A stretch of 64,000 nucleotides of DNA, taken from Xylanibacter ruminicola Ga6B6 (lineage in GTDB: Bacteria; Bacteroidota; Bacteroidia; Bacteroidales; Bacteroidaceae). Numbering within the stretch: the first letter of the stretch is position 1; every line of letters begins with the position of its first letter. A program made the position numbers and the translations under genes. The notes beneath the pieces are model-generated. The model was not told where the DNA came from, made no database searches, and saw only the letters and a program-made list of their open reading frames with translations. The DNA is taken from assembly GCF_000687715.1 (NCBI RefSeq), contig NZ_JHXD01000001.1:1-64000 (forward strand). Reading direction: 5' to 3'. Positions 16,589 through 24,545 of the stretch are shown piece after piece.

Positions 16589-17811
16589 TTGGCCAGCATC
16601 TGATTAGGTTTAAACACACAAATTACATAAATCAGGCTTACGAGCGCAATGCCTAACTCGATGAGATAGAGGCCACGATAGTCGAGCCACTCACCAACGC
16701 CACCTGATATAATCGAGATGAGCGACGAACTGAGATGAACCACTACCACCTGAATGGTAAAATCGGTTCCCTCGCGCCCCTCACGCACACAGTCCATCGC
16801 TGTGGTATAAACCACAATCGACGCAAAGGCGTGACACGTTTTTACCAACAGTAAGCCACCTACCAGCATGGACAGTGTGGGCGTCGGCAAAAAGGTGAGC
16901 AGCAGGAAATATAGCGGAGCTGTAACAATCATAAAGGCCACCATCAAGCGGGCTCGATACATGCCGATACGACGGATAAACACATGGGCCACCCAAGCCA
17001 TCACAAACGATGTAGCTGTACCCACCATACCAAACCACACACCAATCTCCTTCATGTTATAGCCCAAGTCAACCATATAAGGGCGCACATTGGCAATAAT
17101 ACCGATGATGCCCATAAAGTAGAGCAACAGGAAGATCACGTGGGGGATAATTGCCTTACGCGAGAAGAACCACATAAAATCCATCAGCTTGGCACGCTGT
17201 TTTGGCGAACGTGGCTCGATATGTATCTTCTTATTAAACTGCAAAGGCACCACCATGAACCAGGCCACCAATCCCAACAGCGGGAAAACAACACTCCAAC
17301 CAAAATGGTCGAGCATCACAATAAAGATACCACTACCCAAGAAAGCACCAGCGTAACGTCCCATCGACTGCATGCTGTTCACAGCGCTATGATCGCCCTT
17401 GCCAAAAGCCCTCACCGCCAAACCATCGGTAGCAATATCCTGTGTGGCCGATGCAAACATCGATATAAACACCAACACAAAGATGAAGTAGATATCGGCA
17501 GAGATATCCAAGAATCCGATACACATGATTGACAGGGCATAAACCGACTCCATAAGCAGGATGAAACGACGGTAGCTGGCCAGATGCGAACACTGGCGAT
17601 CTACCATAGGGGCCCAAAGAAACTTAACGAGCCAGGGGATATGCACTAAGTGTAGCAGGCCAATAGTGGCCAGACCGTAATTGGCCTGGCGCATACTTAC
17701 CTGCATGGCAGTGGTGATAAACGTTGAGGGGATGAACTGCGCTATGTAGAGACAGAAAAACGTGGCGAGATTCAGTCTCCTTACATTATCTACGCTGGTG
17801 GTTGTTGCCAT
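16582..17811 (-). CDS. MFS permease (AmpG/PAT-like; possible siderophore or tetrapyrrole importer)
   Basis: 409 aa with about 12 membrane helices. The N-terminal part has YGLATIGLLHLVHIPWLVKF and LWAPMVDR, and further on FASATQDIATDGLAVRAF. This form is shared by AmpG/PAT-type transporters and the RhtX/FptX siderophore permeases. The gene lies 15 nt after a TonB receptor and overlaps hemD. A receptor plus permease without an ABC system is the arrangement known for RhtA/RhtX and FptA/FptX siderophore uptake. Linkage to hemE and hemD suggests the cargo could instead be a tetrapyrrole. Substrate assignment is inference. Confidence 0.8.
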   Translation of the reverse strand: MATTTSVDNVRRLNLATFFCLYIAQFIPSTFITTAMQVSMRQANYGLATIGLLHLVHIPWLVKFLWAPMVDRQCSHLASYRRFILLMESVYALSIMCIGFLDISADIYFIFVLVFISMFASATQDIATDGLAVRAFGKGDHSAVNSMQSMGRYAGAFLGSGIFIVMLDHFGWSVVFPLLGLVAWFMVVPLQFNKKIHIEPRSPKQRAKLMDFMWFFSRKAIIPHVIFLLLYFMGIIGIIANVRPYMVDLGYNMKEIGVWFGMVGTATSFVMAWVAHVFIRRIGMYRARLMVAFMIVTAPLYFLLLTFLPTPTLSMLVGGLLLVKTCHAFASIVVYTTAMDCVREGREGTDFTIQVVVVHLSSSLISIISGGVGEWLDYRGLYLIELGIALVSLIYVICVFKPNQMLAKW

Positions 17812-17826
17812 GAAACTATTGTTGAT

Positions 17827-19926
17827 TTAGAAATTTAACTCGATAGTGGTACCAAACATAAAAGGCTTACCTGCCTGGGCATAGTTTCCTGTTGACGACT
17901 TAAAGCCGTAAGCCATATAGTTGGTATCTGTCAGGTTCTTGCCCCATACCTCCCAGGTAACAATACCCTTGGTAAGAGCGACCTTAGCGTTGAGTGTGGT
18001 ATAGAAATCCTGACTTACCAGATTATCCTCGGCCCAGTAGATACGACCCAAGCCGCGCAAACCTACGTTGAACATCACGCGATCTAACCAACCTGTAGGG
18101 TTGATGGTGTAGTTGGCATCAAGACTCAGCGTATGGTTAGGCACCATGGGCAGGCGATTATTAGTATAATCTACCGTTGCACTCTTTACATAAGAGAGGA
18201 AACGGGCATAAGTATATCCATAGTTAGCTGTGAACTGCAGGCCCTCAACAGGACGCACGATTACATTCAGCTCAGCTCCCTTACTATCTGTATGACCAGC
18301 ATTGGTGGTAATATTACCCACACCTGTAATGGTTGAGGTAATCTGCATGTGGCGCCAATCGATATAGAACAGGTCGGCACTCAGGGTAAGCAGGTTGTTC
18401 AGCAGGTTAACACTGGCACCCACCTCGTAGTTCCAACTGTATTCAGGCTCGTACGAACGCTCATCAAATGTAGAGAACGACTTATTGAAACCGCCTGGCT
18501 TGTAGCCACGGGTAACAGATACATAATAGAGGTTGTCCTCAGTAGTAAGATACTGGAGCGTGAACTTTGGTGTTACCTGCGTAAAGTCCTTACTACTTTC
18601 GAAAGATTCACCTGTGGCCGATGGCATCTGACTGGGATCTACTAAAGTAAAACCACCATCAGACAATGGCGAGGCTTTTACTTTTAGATTATCATAGTTA
18701 GTCTTAGCATGCTCATAATCGAAACGAATACCTGCTGTAGCCGAAAGCCCCTGCCAGATGTTGTAGGTACTCTGGTGATACAGGGCCAACGAACTGGTTG
18801 GAACACAATAGTTGGTATGACTGAGCGAGCCTGCTGATGGTGAGAAGTTATCAACTGTACGATCCACATGCTCCATCATGCCAAAGGCACCAACCACCCA
18901 CTGGTAACGGCTATCGTTATTCGACTTGAGAGTAAACTCCTGCGACACCATATTCTGGTGGCGGGCATTCTCTACAAACGACTTGTCGTTAACAGTAAAG
19001 TCCTGATCGATAGCCTGCTTTGAGTTGATATACTGGAACGATGTCTGGCTATTAAAGCTAACCACAGGACCATTATAGGTAATACCCAGACCATTGGTGC
19101 TGATAAGGCGACGGAATGAGCTATAACGGTTGTAGTTGACATCCTGCAACGTATTGGTTTCAACATTCACTGGGGCATAGGGATAACCTCCCTGATCGCT
19201 GTAAGTAAAATGGCTGGTAAGGCGTATCAACCAATTATCAGATGGCTTATAATACAATCCTATACGCTCCTCGGTCTCGTTCATCTTATCTACCTTTTCG
19301 TTCAGATAGCTATTACGGAAGGCGCCATCGTTATGATGATAGAGTGCACCAAAGGTAAAACCGAACTTATCCGATACCTTGGTGTAATTAGATATCTGCG
19401 TGCGCAAATCGTTATATTTACCATAGCCCAGACGAACACGGGTGTTCTGATACTCCAATGGGTTACGGGTACTGATGTTTACAATACCACCGATGGCATT
19501 TCTACCATACAATGTACCCTGCGGACCACGTAGCACCTCAACCGAGGCCACATCGCCCAGATCGCAATCAAACGAGAGGGGCTCGTAGAAAGGCATACCA
19601 TCTACATAAAAACCGATACCTGTTCCATCCGACTTATTACCCACACCGCGTACAAACACGGGGCAACTGGCTCTCGAACCATAGTCGGGCATATAGAAAT
19701 TGGGAATAACGGCAGTTAACTCCTTAAGGCCGGTTATCTGCTGATTACTGAGCTGGCGAGCCGACAAAGCCGAACGCGATGCAGGCACCAACTCATATTT
19801 GTTTGTTTTAAACGCACTAACCACCACTTCGTCGAGCTTGTACGAGCGGGCTGTGGTTGTGTCGGCGGGTGTAACCTCTGGTCCTTCAACCACCAACATA
19901 GTTGATAATAGTAATCCTAAAAACAT
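17827..19926 (-). CDS. TonB-dependent outer-membrane receptor (FyuA-like)
   Basis: 699 aa. A TonB-box-like segment (YKLDEVVVSAFKTN) precedes the plug domain (LKELTAVIPNFYMPDYGSRA, then FVRGVGNKSDGTGIGFYVDG and VEVLRGPQGTLYGRNAIGG). A 22-strand type barrel follows and ends with FMFGTTIELNF. There is no carboxypeptidase-like N-terminal domain, so this is not a SusC protein but a classic metal-complex or cofactor receptor. The signal peptide looks short (MFLGLLLSTMLVV) with no basic residues, although in-frame upstream codons read HYKLTKG without an ATG. It lies 22 nt after hemE. Confidence 0.92.
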   Translation of the reverse strand: MFLGLLLSTMLVVEGPEVTPADTTTARSYKLDEVVVSAFKTNKYELVPASRSALSARQLSNQQITGLKELTAVIPNFYMPDYGSRASCPVFVRGVGNKSDGTGIGFYVDGMPFYEPLSFDCDLGDVASVEVLRGPQGTLYGRNAIGGIVNISTRNPLEYQNTRVRLGYGKYNDLRTQISNYTKVSDKFGFTFGALYHHNDGAFRNSYLNEKVDKMNETEERIGLYYKPSDNWLIRLTSHFTYSDQGGYPYAPVNVETNTLQDVNYNRYSSFRRLISTNGLGITYNGPVVSFNSQTSFQYINSKQAIDQDFTVNDKSFVENARHQNMVSQEFTLKSNNDSRYQWVVGAFGMMEHVDRTVDNFSPSAGSLSHTNYCVPTSSLALYHQSTYNIWQGLSATAGIRFDYEHAKTNYDNLKVKASPLSDGGFTLVDPSQMPSATGESFESSKDFTQVTPKFTLQYLTTEDNLYYVSVTRGYKPGGFNKSFSTFDERSYEPEYSWNYEVGASVNLLNNLLTLSADLFYIDWRHMQITSTITGVGNITTNAGHTDSKGAELNVIVRPVEGLQFTANYGYTYARFLSYVKSATVDYTNNRLPMVPNHTLSLDANYTINPTGWLDRVMFNVGLRGLGRIYWAEDNLVSQDFYTTLNAKVALTKGIVTWEVWGKNLTDTNYMAYGFKSSTGNYAQAGKPFMFGTTIELNF

Positions 19927-19948
19927 ACCTTTTGTTAATTTATAATGA

Positions 19949-20974
19949 TTATTTTTGTGTTTGTCTGAACCATTCGGTTACGAACTGTACATTCTCCAAT
20001 GGCGTATCCTTGTGAACGCCATGTCCCAAATTAAAGATATAATTGGGATGCTCTCGGAAGAAAGCCAGATACTGCTGCAAATGCTGCTCGATAACAGCCT
20101 GAGGGGCAAACAGTATACGTGGATCCATATTGCCATGAAGACCTATGGCCGGATTAACCAGATGGCGAGCCACTAACAAGGGGGTCTGCCAATCGATACT
20201 TACAAAATCGCAATCCTCAGGGGTTAGCATTTGCAGACCTGCCCCAAATCCCTTGGGAAAGTAGATTACAGGCAAGCCATGCTGCCTTACAGCAGCTGTG
20301 ATACGACGCACAAACGGCATAATCATATCCTGATAAAGCTCGGCTGATATCACACCAGCAAACGACTCGAATATCTGGAAGGTATCGATACCATGAGCTG
20401 CTTGCAGATGCACATAAGTCTCGCTGGCACAGGTGATGGCATCGAGCAACTGGAGCGACTCCTCGCGATGGCTATAGAGATAGCGCACCACATCGGTAAA
20501 CTGCATGGTTTTATCGCGACCTCCCAGCATGTAACACAGGCATGTAAGCGGTCCGCCACAAAAACCTATCACAGGTATATCGGCGTTCTTCTGGTGCGTA
20601 ATCTCATCCAGCGTATCAGCCACATGATTAAGATGCGAGGGGTTAAAACTTAATCCTGCTGCAGGATGCTCTACATCCATCAGCGGATGGGGGAAAGCAG
20701 GCCCTTCGCTGGTCCATTCTACCTCTACACCCAATGCCTCTGGAATTACTAAAATGTCGCTAAACAATATGGCGGCATCCATACCCATATCATCAATTGG
20801 CATCAGGCTAACCTCGGCAGCCAGATTGGCATACGACATGATGGTACGGAAAGACAGCATCTTGGTAAGCTGGCGATAACGGGGTAATACGCGACCAGCC
20901 TGTCGCATCATCCATACAGGAGGGCGACAGGCTGGTTGGTGATTGATAACCGCAAAGAAGGGATTGCTATGCAT
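19949..20974 (-). CDS. hemE: Uroporphyrinogen decarboxylase
   Basis: 341 aa. The N-terminal signature PPVWMMRQAGRVLPRYR and the metal-free active-site region SDILVIPEALGVEVEW are those of HemE, as is INLGHGVHKDT-like IFNLGHGVHKDTPLENV near the C-terminus. The enzyme converts uroporphyrinogen III to coproporphyrinogen III. It is the first gene of a four-gene minus-strand operon that also holds a TonB receptor, an MFS permease and hemD. No other haem genes are in the window. Confidence 0.96.
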   Translation of the reverse strand: MHSNPFFAVINHQPACRPPVWMMRQAGRVLPRYRQLTKMLSFRTIMSYANLAAEVSLMPIDDMGMDAAILFSDILVIPEALGVEVEWTSEGPAFPHPLMDVEHPAAGLSFNPSHLNHVADTLDEITHQKNADIPVIGFCGGPLTCLCYMLGGRDKTMQFTDVVRYLYSHREESLQLLDAITCASETYVHLQAAHGIDTFQIFESFAGVISAELYQDMIMPFVRRITAAVRQHGLPVIYFPKGFGAGLQMLTPEDCDFVSIDWQTPLLVARHLVNPAIGLHGNMDPRILFAPQAVIEQHLQQYLAFFREHPNYIFNLGHGVHKDTPLENVQFVTEWFRQTQK

Positions 20975-21022
20975 ATATTATTATTTTTTGTGTTCCTAAA
21001 CACCTTTAACTTATTTCGGGTG

Positions 21023-21053
21023 CAAAGGTACGACAAATCAAAAAGCTGTGCAA
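21023..21053 (-). promoter_or_regulatory. Promoter for the hemE-TonB receptor-MFS-hemD operon
   Basis: On the minus strand TACCTTTG (21023-21030) matches the -7 consensus, with TTGC at 21050-21053 after a 19-bp spacer. The leader before hemE is about 45 nt and contains no riboswitch that I recognise. Confidence 0.6.
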
Positions 21054-21081
21054 TCCCTATAAATATGGATTTTAACAGATG

Positions 21082-22419
21082 TTACTTGTTTTCTGCTTCA
21101 AAGGCGGCAATCTTGTTTTTATAATATGTGCGTAGTTCCTGCCAGTTGTAGTAGGGCCACTGGTAGGTCTTGATAGGCAGATAGGCCTCACGCTCGTTCA
21201 GCAGGGCTTTTACAAGAATATCGCCAGTCTTTCCCTTTTTGGGACGATAGAATATCAGCTGGATATTACAGCCCATGGGGAAGATACGATAGTTACGCCA
21301 ATACTTATCGAGTTCGTCGAGATTGTTCACAACCATACCGCAGTTGTCCAATTCCAACAAACAAGCCAGCGGCATTACACAAACCTCGTGTCCAAATCGC
21401 AAAGTGGCCTGTGTCTGGGTAACGGTGTCGGCTGTAGCTATGATATTCTTCAGCAGGTTAAGCTGACTGAAAGGCATCTTACCACCCGAAACTGGTGATG
21501 CACCATAGTCGAGATACCAACCTACATTCTTCTGGCGCCACTGGTCGTAAACCTCCTCATCGGTAAACAGCGAGAAGAGTTCCAGATCGGTATCGTGACT
21601 CTGCATATTGCAAGCCACATGGAACAGCTGGCGCATCAGCGAGCCTGCATTCACATTATTATATACGTAAGCCTCGTCGTTGAACAACGCTTTCATCAAG
21701 CGCTCCGGGTGAGTGTACTTATAGGCATATTCGCGCTCTTCCTTGTCGCCAGTGGTGCGTCCAAGTTTTGCTACCAGTCCGTCCCAAGGCTGGTTGAGAT
21801 AGTACTGCAGACTCTCGCTTACATCGTTATGTATCTGAGCAGTAGGATTTGCAGCAGCCAGCTCCTCGCACTCAGCAATCATCGACAGAATACAACGGTT
21901 CACCGTGGTGCTACGGGCATCTATCTTCAGATTCTTGGTTTTGAAAATCTCAGGAAAATGCTGCACCATACGCTTTCCGATACCATGATGCTGACGTTCG
22001 CCAACGGTGGTCAAGTCGCCCAAACGTTTGTGAGCTGTGGCATAGATGGCTTCAATAGTTGCGAGTGTTTTCTCGCCTAATGGCGTAAGTTTTCCTTGCT
22101 CCTTGGCAGCCTTCAGCGTTGCAAGGGGTTTTGAGTAATTGCCATCGCTGATGAGCCAACGCGAACCATGACGACCATAATGACTCATATAGTAAGGTTC
22201 GTAATTCTTAGGAGCGGGCGTCAGCGCCTTGTCAGTAAGCTGACGATCGTAATCCAAATAGTTACTACCTGCCAAAAAACGATTTGTTGCAATCTCATCT
22301 TTAGCCGAAGTCTCAAAAACAGGTGCATTCATCCCTGAGCCTTGCTCGCCTACCCGTAGCCCTTGCGCCTGCAAAGTCATCGAAAAACCGATGGCCAGAA
22401 TTAATAGTTTTCGTTTCAT
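21082..22419 (-). CDS. Histidine acid phosphatase (branch 2, MINPP/phytase-like)
   Basis: 445 aa with a signal peptide (MKRKLLILAIGFSMTLQAQG). The catalytic motif MSHYGRHGSRWL holds the nucleophile histidine in RHGSR (family RHGxRx), and GHEVCVMPL downstream supplies the second conserved histidine. These mark the branch-2 histidine phosphatases, which include phytases and multiple inositol polyphosphate phosphatases. Secreted enzymes of this type in gut Bacteroidota can degrade phytate. The substrate here is not proven. It stands alone and is divergent from yicC. Confidence 0.85.
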   Translation of the reverse strand: MKRKLLILAIGFSMTLQAQGLRVGEQGSGMNAPVFETSAKDEIATNRFLAGSNYLDYDRQLTDKALTPAPKNYEPYYMSHYGRHGSRWLISDGNYSKPLATLKAAKEQGKLTPLGEKTLATIEAIYATAHKRLGDLTTVGERQHHGIGKRMVQHFPEIFKTKNLKIDARSTTVNRCILSMIAECEELAAANPTAQIHNDVSESLQYYLNQPWDGLVAKLGRTTGDKEEREYAYKYTHPERLMKALFNDEAYVYNNVNAGSLMRQLFHVACNMQSHDTDLELFSLFTDEEVYDQWRQKNVGWYLDYGASPVSGGKMPFSQLNLLKNIIATADTVTQTQATLRFGHEVCVMPLACLLELDNCGMVVNNLDELDKYWRNYRIFPMGCNIQLIFYRPKKGKTGDILVKALLNEREAYLPIKTYQWPYYNWQELRTYYKNKIAAFEAENK

Positions 22420-22446
22420 AATCCTTTATTGTTTGATATTGATGTG

Positions 22447-22454
22447 CAAAGATA
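22447..22454 (-). promoter_or_regulatory. -7 element for the histidine phosphatase gene
   Basis: TATCTTTG on the minus strand matches the consensus and lies 27 nt upstream of the ATG. A good -33 is not visible. The yicC promoter starts about 30 bp away on the other strand. Confidence 0.5.
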
Positions 22455-22483
22455 ATCAAATATTCGGAAAAAAGCGTTTTTAT

Positions 22484-22514
22484 TTGGTTTTTTACGCAGT
22501 TATTTGTAATTTTG
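22484..22514 (+). promoter_or_regulatory. Promoter for the yicC-gmk-nadD operon
   Basis: TTGG at 22484-22487, a 19-bp spacer and TAATTTTG at 22507-22514. The leader before yicC is about 25 nt. This is probably the only promoter for the long plus-strand unit to 30422, because later genes overlap or nearly touch. Confidence 0.7.
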
Positions 22515-22542
22515 CAGCCAAATATTATTAAATAGGTATAGC

Positions 22543-23418
22543 ATGATACAATCGATGACAGGCTACGGCAAGGCGGTCGTGGCATTTAAGGAGAAGAAAA
22601 TTCACGTAGAAATCAAGTCGCTGAACTCAAAGCAGCTCGACTTGAACACACGTATCGCACCTCTCTATCGTGAGAAAGAGATGGAGATGCGCCAGATGGT
22701 GGCAGAGGCTCTGATTCGCGGAAAAGTGGACATGAGCGTTTGGGTTGAGAAGGATACATCGGTAGATCCAACCCCTATCAACGCACAGCTGGTTGAGAAC
22801 TACTACCAGCAGATTAAGGCCATCGCCGACAAGACTGGTATTCCAACTCCTGAGGATTGGTTCTATACCCTGCTCCGCATGCCAGACGTAATGACTAAGA
22901 CTGATGTTGAAGAGCTGGACGACGAGGAGTGGAAGGTAGTGAAAGGCGGCGTAGCCGAGGCCCTGAAGAACCTGGTTGACTTCCGTACTCAGGAGGGTGC
23001 TGCCTTGCAGAAGAAGTTTACTGAGAAGATTGACAATATTGCAAAGCTGATGGGCGAGATTGAGCCATTCGAGAAGAGTCGCGTTGAGAAGATCAGAGCG
23101 CGTATCGTAGATGGCTTGCAGCAGATTCCAACAGCCGACTATGATAAGAACCGCTTGGAGCAGGAGCTGATTTACTATATTGAGAAGCTGGACATCAGCG
23201 AGGAGAAGCAGCGACTGACCAACCACCTGAAGTACTTCCGCGATACCATGAACGAGCCTGCCGGACAGGGAAAGAAGCTGGGCTTTATCGCTCAGGAGAT
23301 GGGTCGTGAGATTAACACAACCGGTTCGAAGAGTAATCAGGCCGAAATGCAGAACATCGTGGTTAAGATGAAGGACGAACTGGAGCAGATTAAGGAACAG
23401 GTTCTTAACGCACTTTAA
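22543..23418 (+). CDS. yicC: YicC-family endoribonuclease
   Basis: 291 aa, the standard length. The start MIQSMTGYGKAVVAF is the family signature, and the C-terminal domain (DUF1732) ends with EMGREINTTGSKSNQAEM and VVKMKDELEQIKEQVLN. YicC proteins cleave or promote decay of specific RNAs, and several have been shown to be metal-dependent endoribonucleases. The gene starts the yicC-gmk-nadD operon, an order kept in many Bacteroidota. gmk starts 3 nt after its stop. Confidence 0.95.
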   Translation: MIQSMTGYGKAVVAFKEKKIHVEIKSLNSKQLDLNTRIAPLYREKEMEMRQMVAEALIRGKVDMSVWVEKDTSVDPTPINAQLVENYYQQIKAIADKTGIPTPEDWFYTLLRMPDVMTKTDVEELDDEEWKVVKGGVAEALKNLVDFRTQEGAALQKKFTEKIDNIAKLMGEIEPFEKSRVEKIRARIVDGLQQIPTADYDKNRLEQELIYYIEKLDISEEKQRLTNHLKYFRDTMNEPAGQGKKLGFIAQEMGREINTTGSKSNQAEMQNIVVKMKDELEQIKEQVLNAL

Positions 23419-23421
23419 ACG

Positions 23422-24000
23422 ATGGCAAAAGGTAAATTAATTATCATATCGGCTCCATCGGGCACAGGCAAGAGTACTATCATCTCGTGGCTGATGAGAG
23501 AGCATAAGGAACTGAATCTGGCCTACTCTATCTCGTGCACATCGCGAGCTCCTCGCGGTACAGAGCAGAACGGAGTAGACTATTTCTTCCTGACACCAGA
23601 GGAATTCCGCCAGCGTATTGAGAACGACGAATTCCTAGAGTACGAGGAGGTATATACCGACCGCTTTTACGGCACGCTGAAATCGCAGGTTGAGAACCAG
23701 TTGGAAGCTGGACAGAACGTGGTGTTCGACGTTGACGTTAAAGGTGGCGTAAACATCAAGAAATTCTACGGCGACAAGGCACTTAGCCTGTTTATCCAGC
23801 CCCCATCTATCAACGAATTGCGTAAACGACTCGAAGGTCGTGCTACTGATGCCCCCGAGGTTATCGATCAGCGTATTGCCCGTGCCGAGTTCGAACTCTC
23901 GTTTGCCGATAAGTTCGATAAGATTGTTATCAACGACATGTTGGAATATGCCGAGGCTGATGCTTTGGAAATAATCAAGGATTTTTTAGATATCGAATGA
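23422..24000 (+). CDS. gmk: Guanylate kinase
   Basis: 192 aa. The N-terminal P-loop APSGTGKST and the GMP-binding stretch SYSISCTSRAPRGTEQNG-like (SISCTSRAPRG, then GVDYFFLTPEEF) identify guanylate kinase. It phosphorylates GMP to GDP, which is needed for nucleotide supply and (p)ppGpp recycling. It overlaps nadD by 4 nt (ATGA) and follows yicC closely. Confidence 0.97.
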   Translation: MAKGKLIIISAPSGTGKSTIISWLMREHKELNLAYSISCTSRAPRGTEQNGVDYFFLTPEEFRQRIENDEFLEYEEVYTDRFYGTLKSQVENQLEAGQNVVFDVDVKGGVNIKKFYGDKALSLFIQPPSINELRKRLEGRATDAPEVIDQRIARAEFELSFADKFDKIVINDMLEYAEADALEIIKDFLDIE

Positions 24001-24545
24001 TAAGAACGGGGATTTTTGGCGGATCGTTCAATCCCATTCATAACGGTCACATTTCGTTGGCTCGTCAGCTTCGTGAAAAAGCTGGGCTCGACGAAGTGTG
24101 GCTGATGGTTTCACCACAGAATCCCCTGAAAGCCCAAGCCGATTTGCTGGACGACCAGATACGCATGGAGATGGCCCGATTGGCTGTTGAAGGCGAAACA
24201 GGCATCATTGCCAGCGACTACGAGATGAATTTGCCCAAACCTTCGTACACCTGGAACACACTCGAGGCCCTGAAGCGTGATTATCCCGACCGCGAGTTTG
24301 TGTTGATGATTGGTGGCGACAACTGGGCGCTGTTTGATAAGTGGTATCGTGCCGATGATATCCGAAATCAGTACCAGATTATCGTTTATCCACGTAGAGG
24401 TTGCGAAGGTGGTATTGACGGACTCGACCTCATCGACATTTCGAGCACCGAAATACGCGATTGTATCAAGGCAGGCAAGACCATCGATCATCTGGTACCA
24501 AAGGCTGTGGCTGAATACATAAAGGAACACGAACTCTATGCTTAA
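23997..24545 (+). CDS. nadD: Nicotinate-nucleotide adenylyltransferase
   Basis: 182 aa. The nucleotidyltransferase signature GIFGGSFNPIHNGHISLA at the N-terminus (with the HxGH motif) and the C-terminal IDISSTEIRDCIKAGK (the ISSTxxR motif) identify NadD. It makes nicotinic acid adenine dinucleotide in NAD synthesis. nadA elsewhere in the window (40704) belongs to the same pathway. It overlaps the next gene by 8 nt. Confidence 0.96.
   Translation: MIRTGIFGGSFNPIHNGHISLARQLREKAGLDEVWLMVSPQNPLKAQADLLDDQIRMEMARLAVEGETGIIASDYEMNLPKPSYTWNTLEALKRDYPDREFVLMIGGDNWALFDKWYRADDIRNQYQIIVYPRRGCEGGIDGLDLIDISSTEIRDCIKAGKTIDHLVPKAVAEYIKEHELYA

Noticed and set aside
20975..21081. Cobalamin or haem-responsive riboswitch before hemE
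   Set aside because: The leader is only about 45 nt and shows no B12-box or other known riboswitch core.
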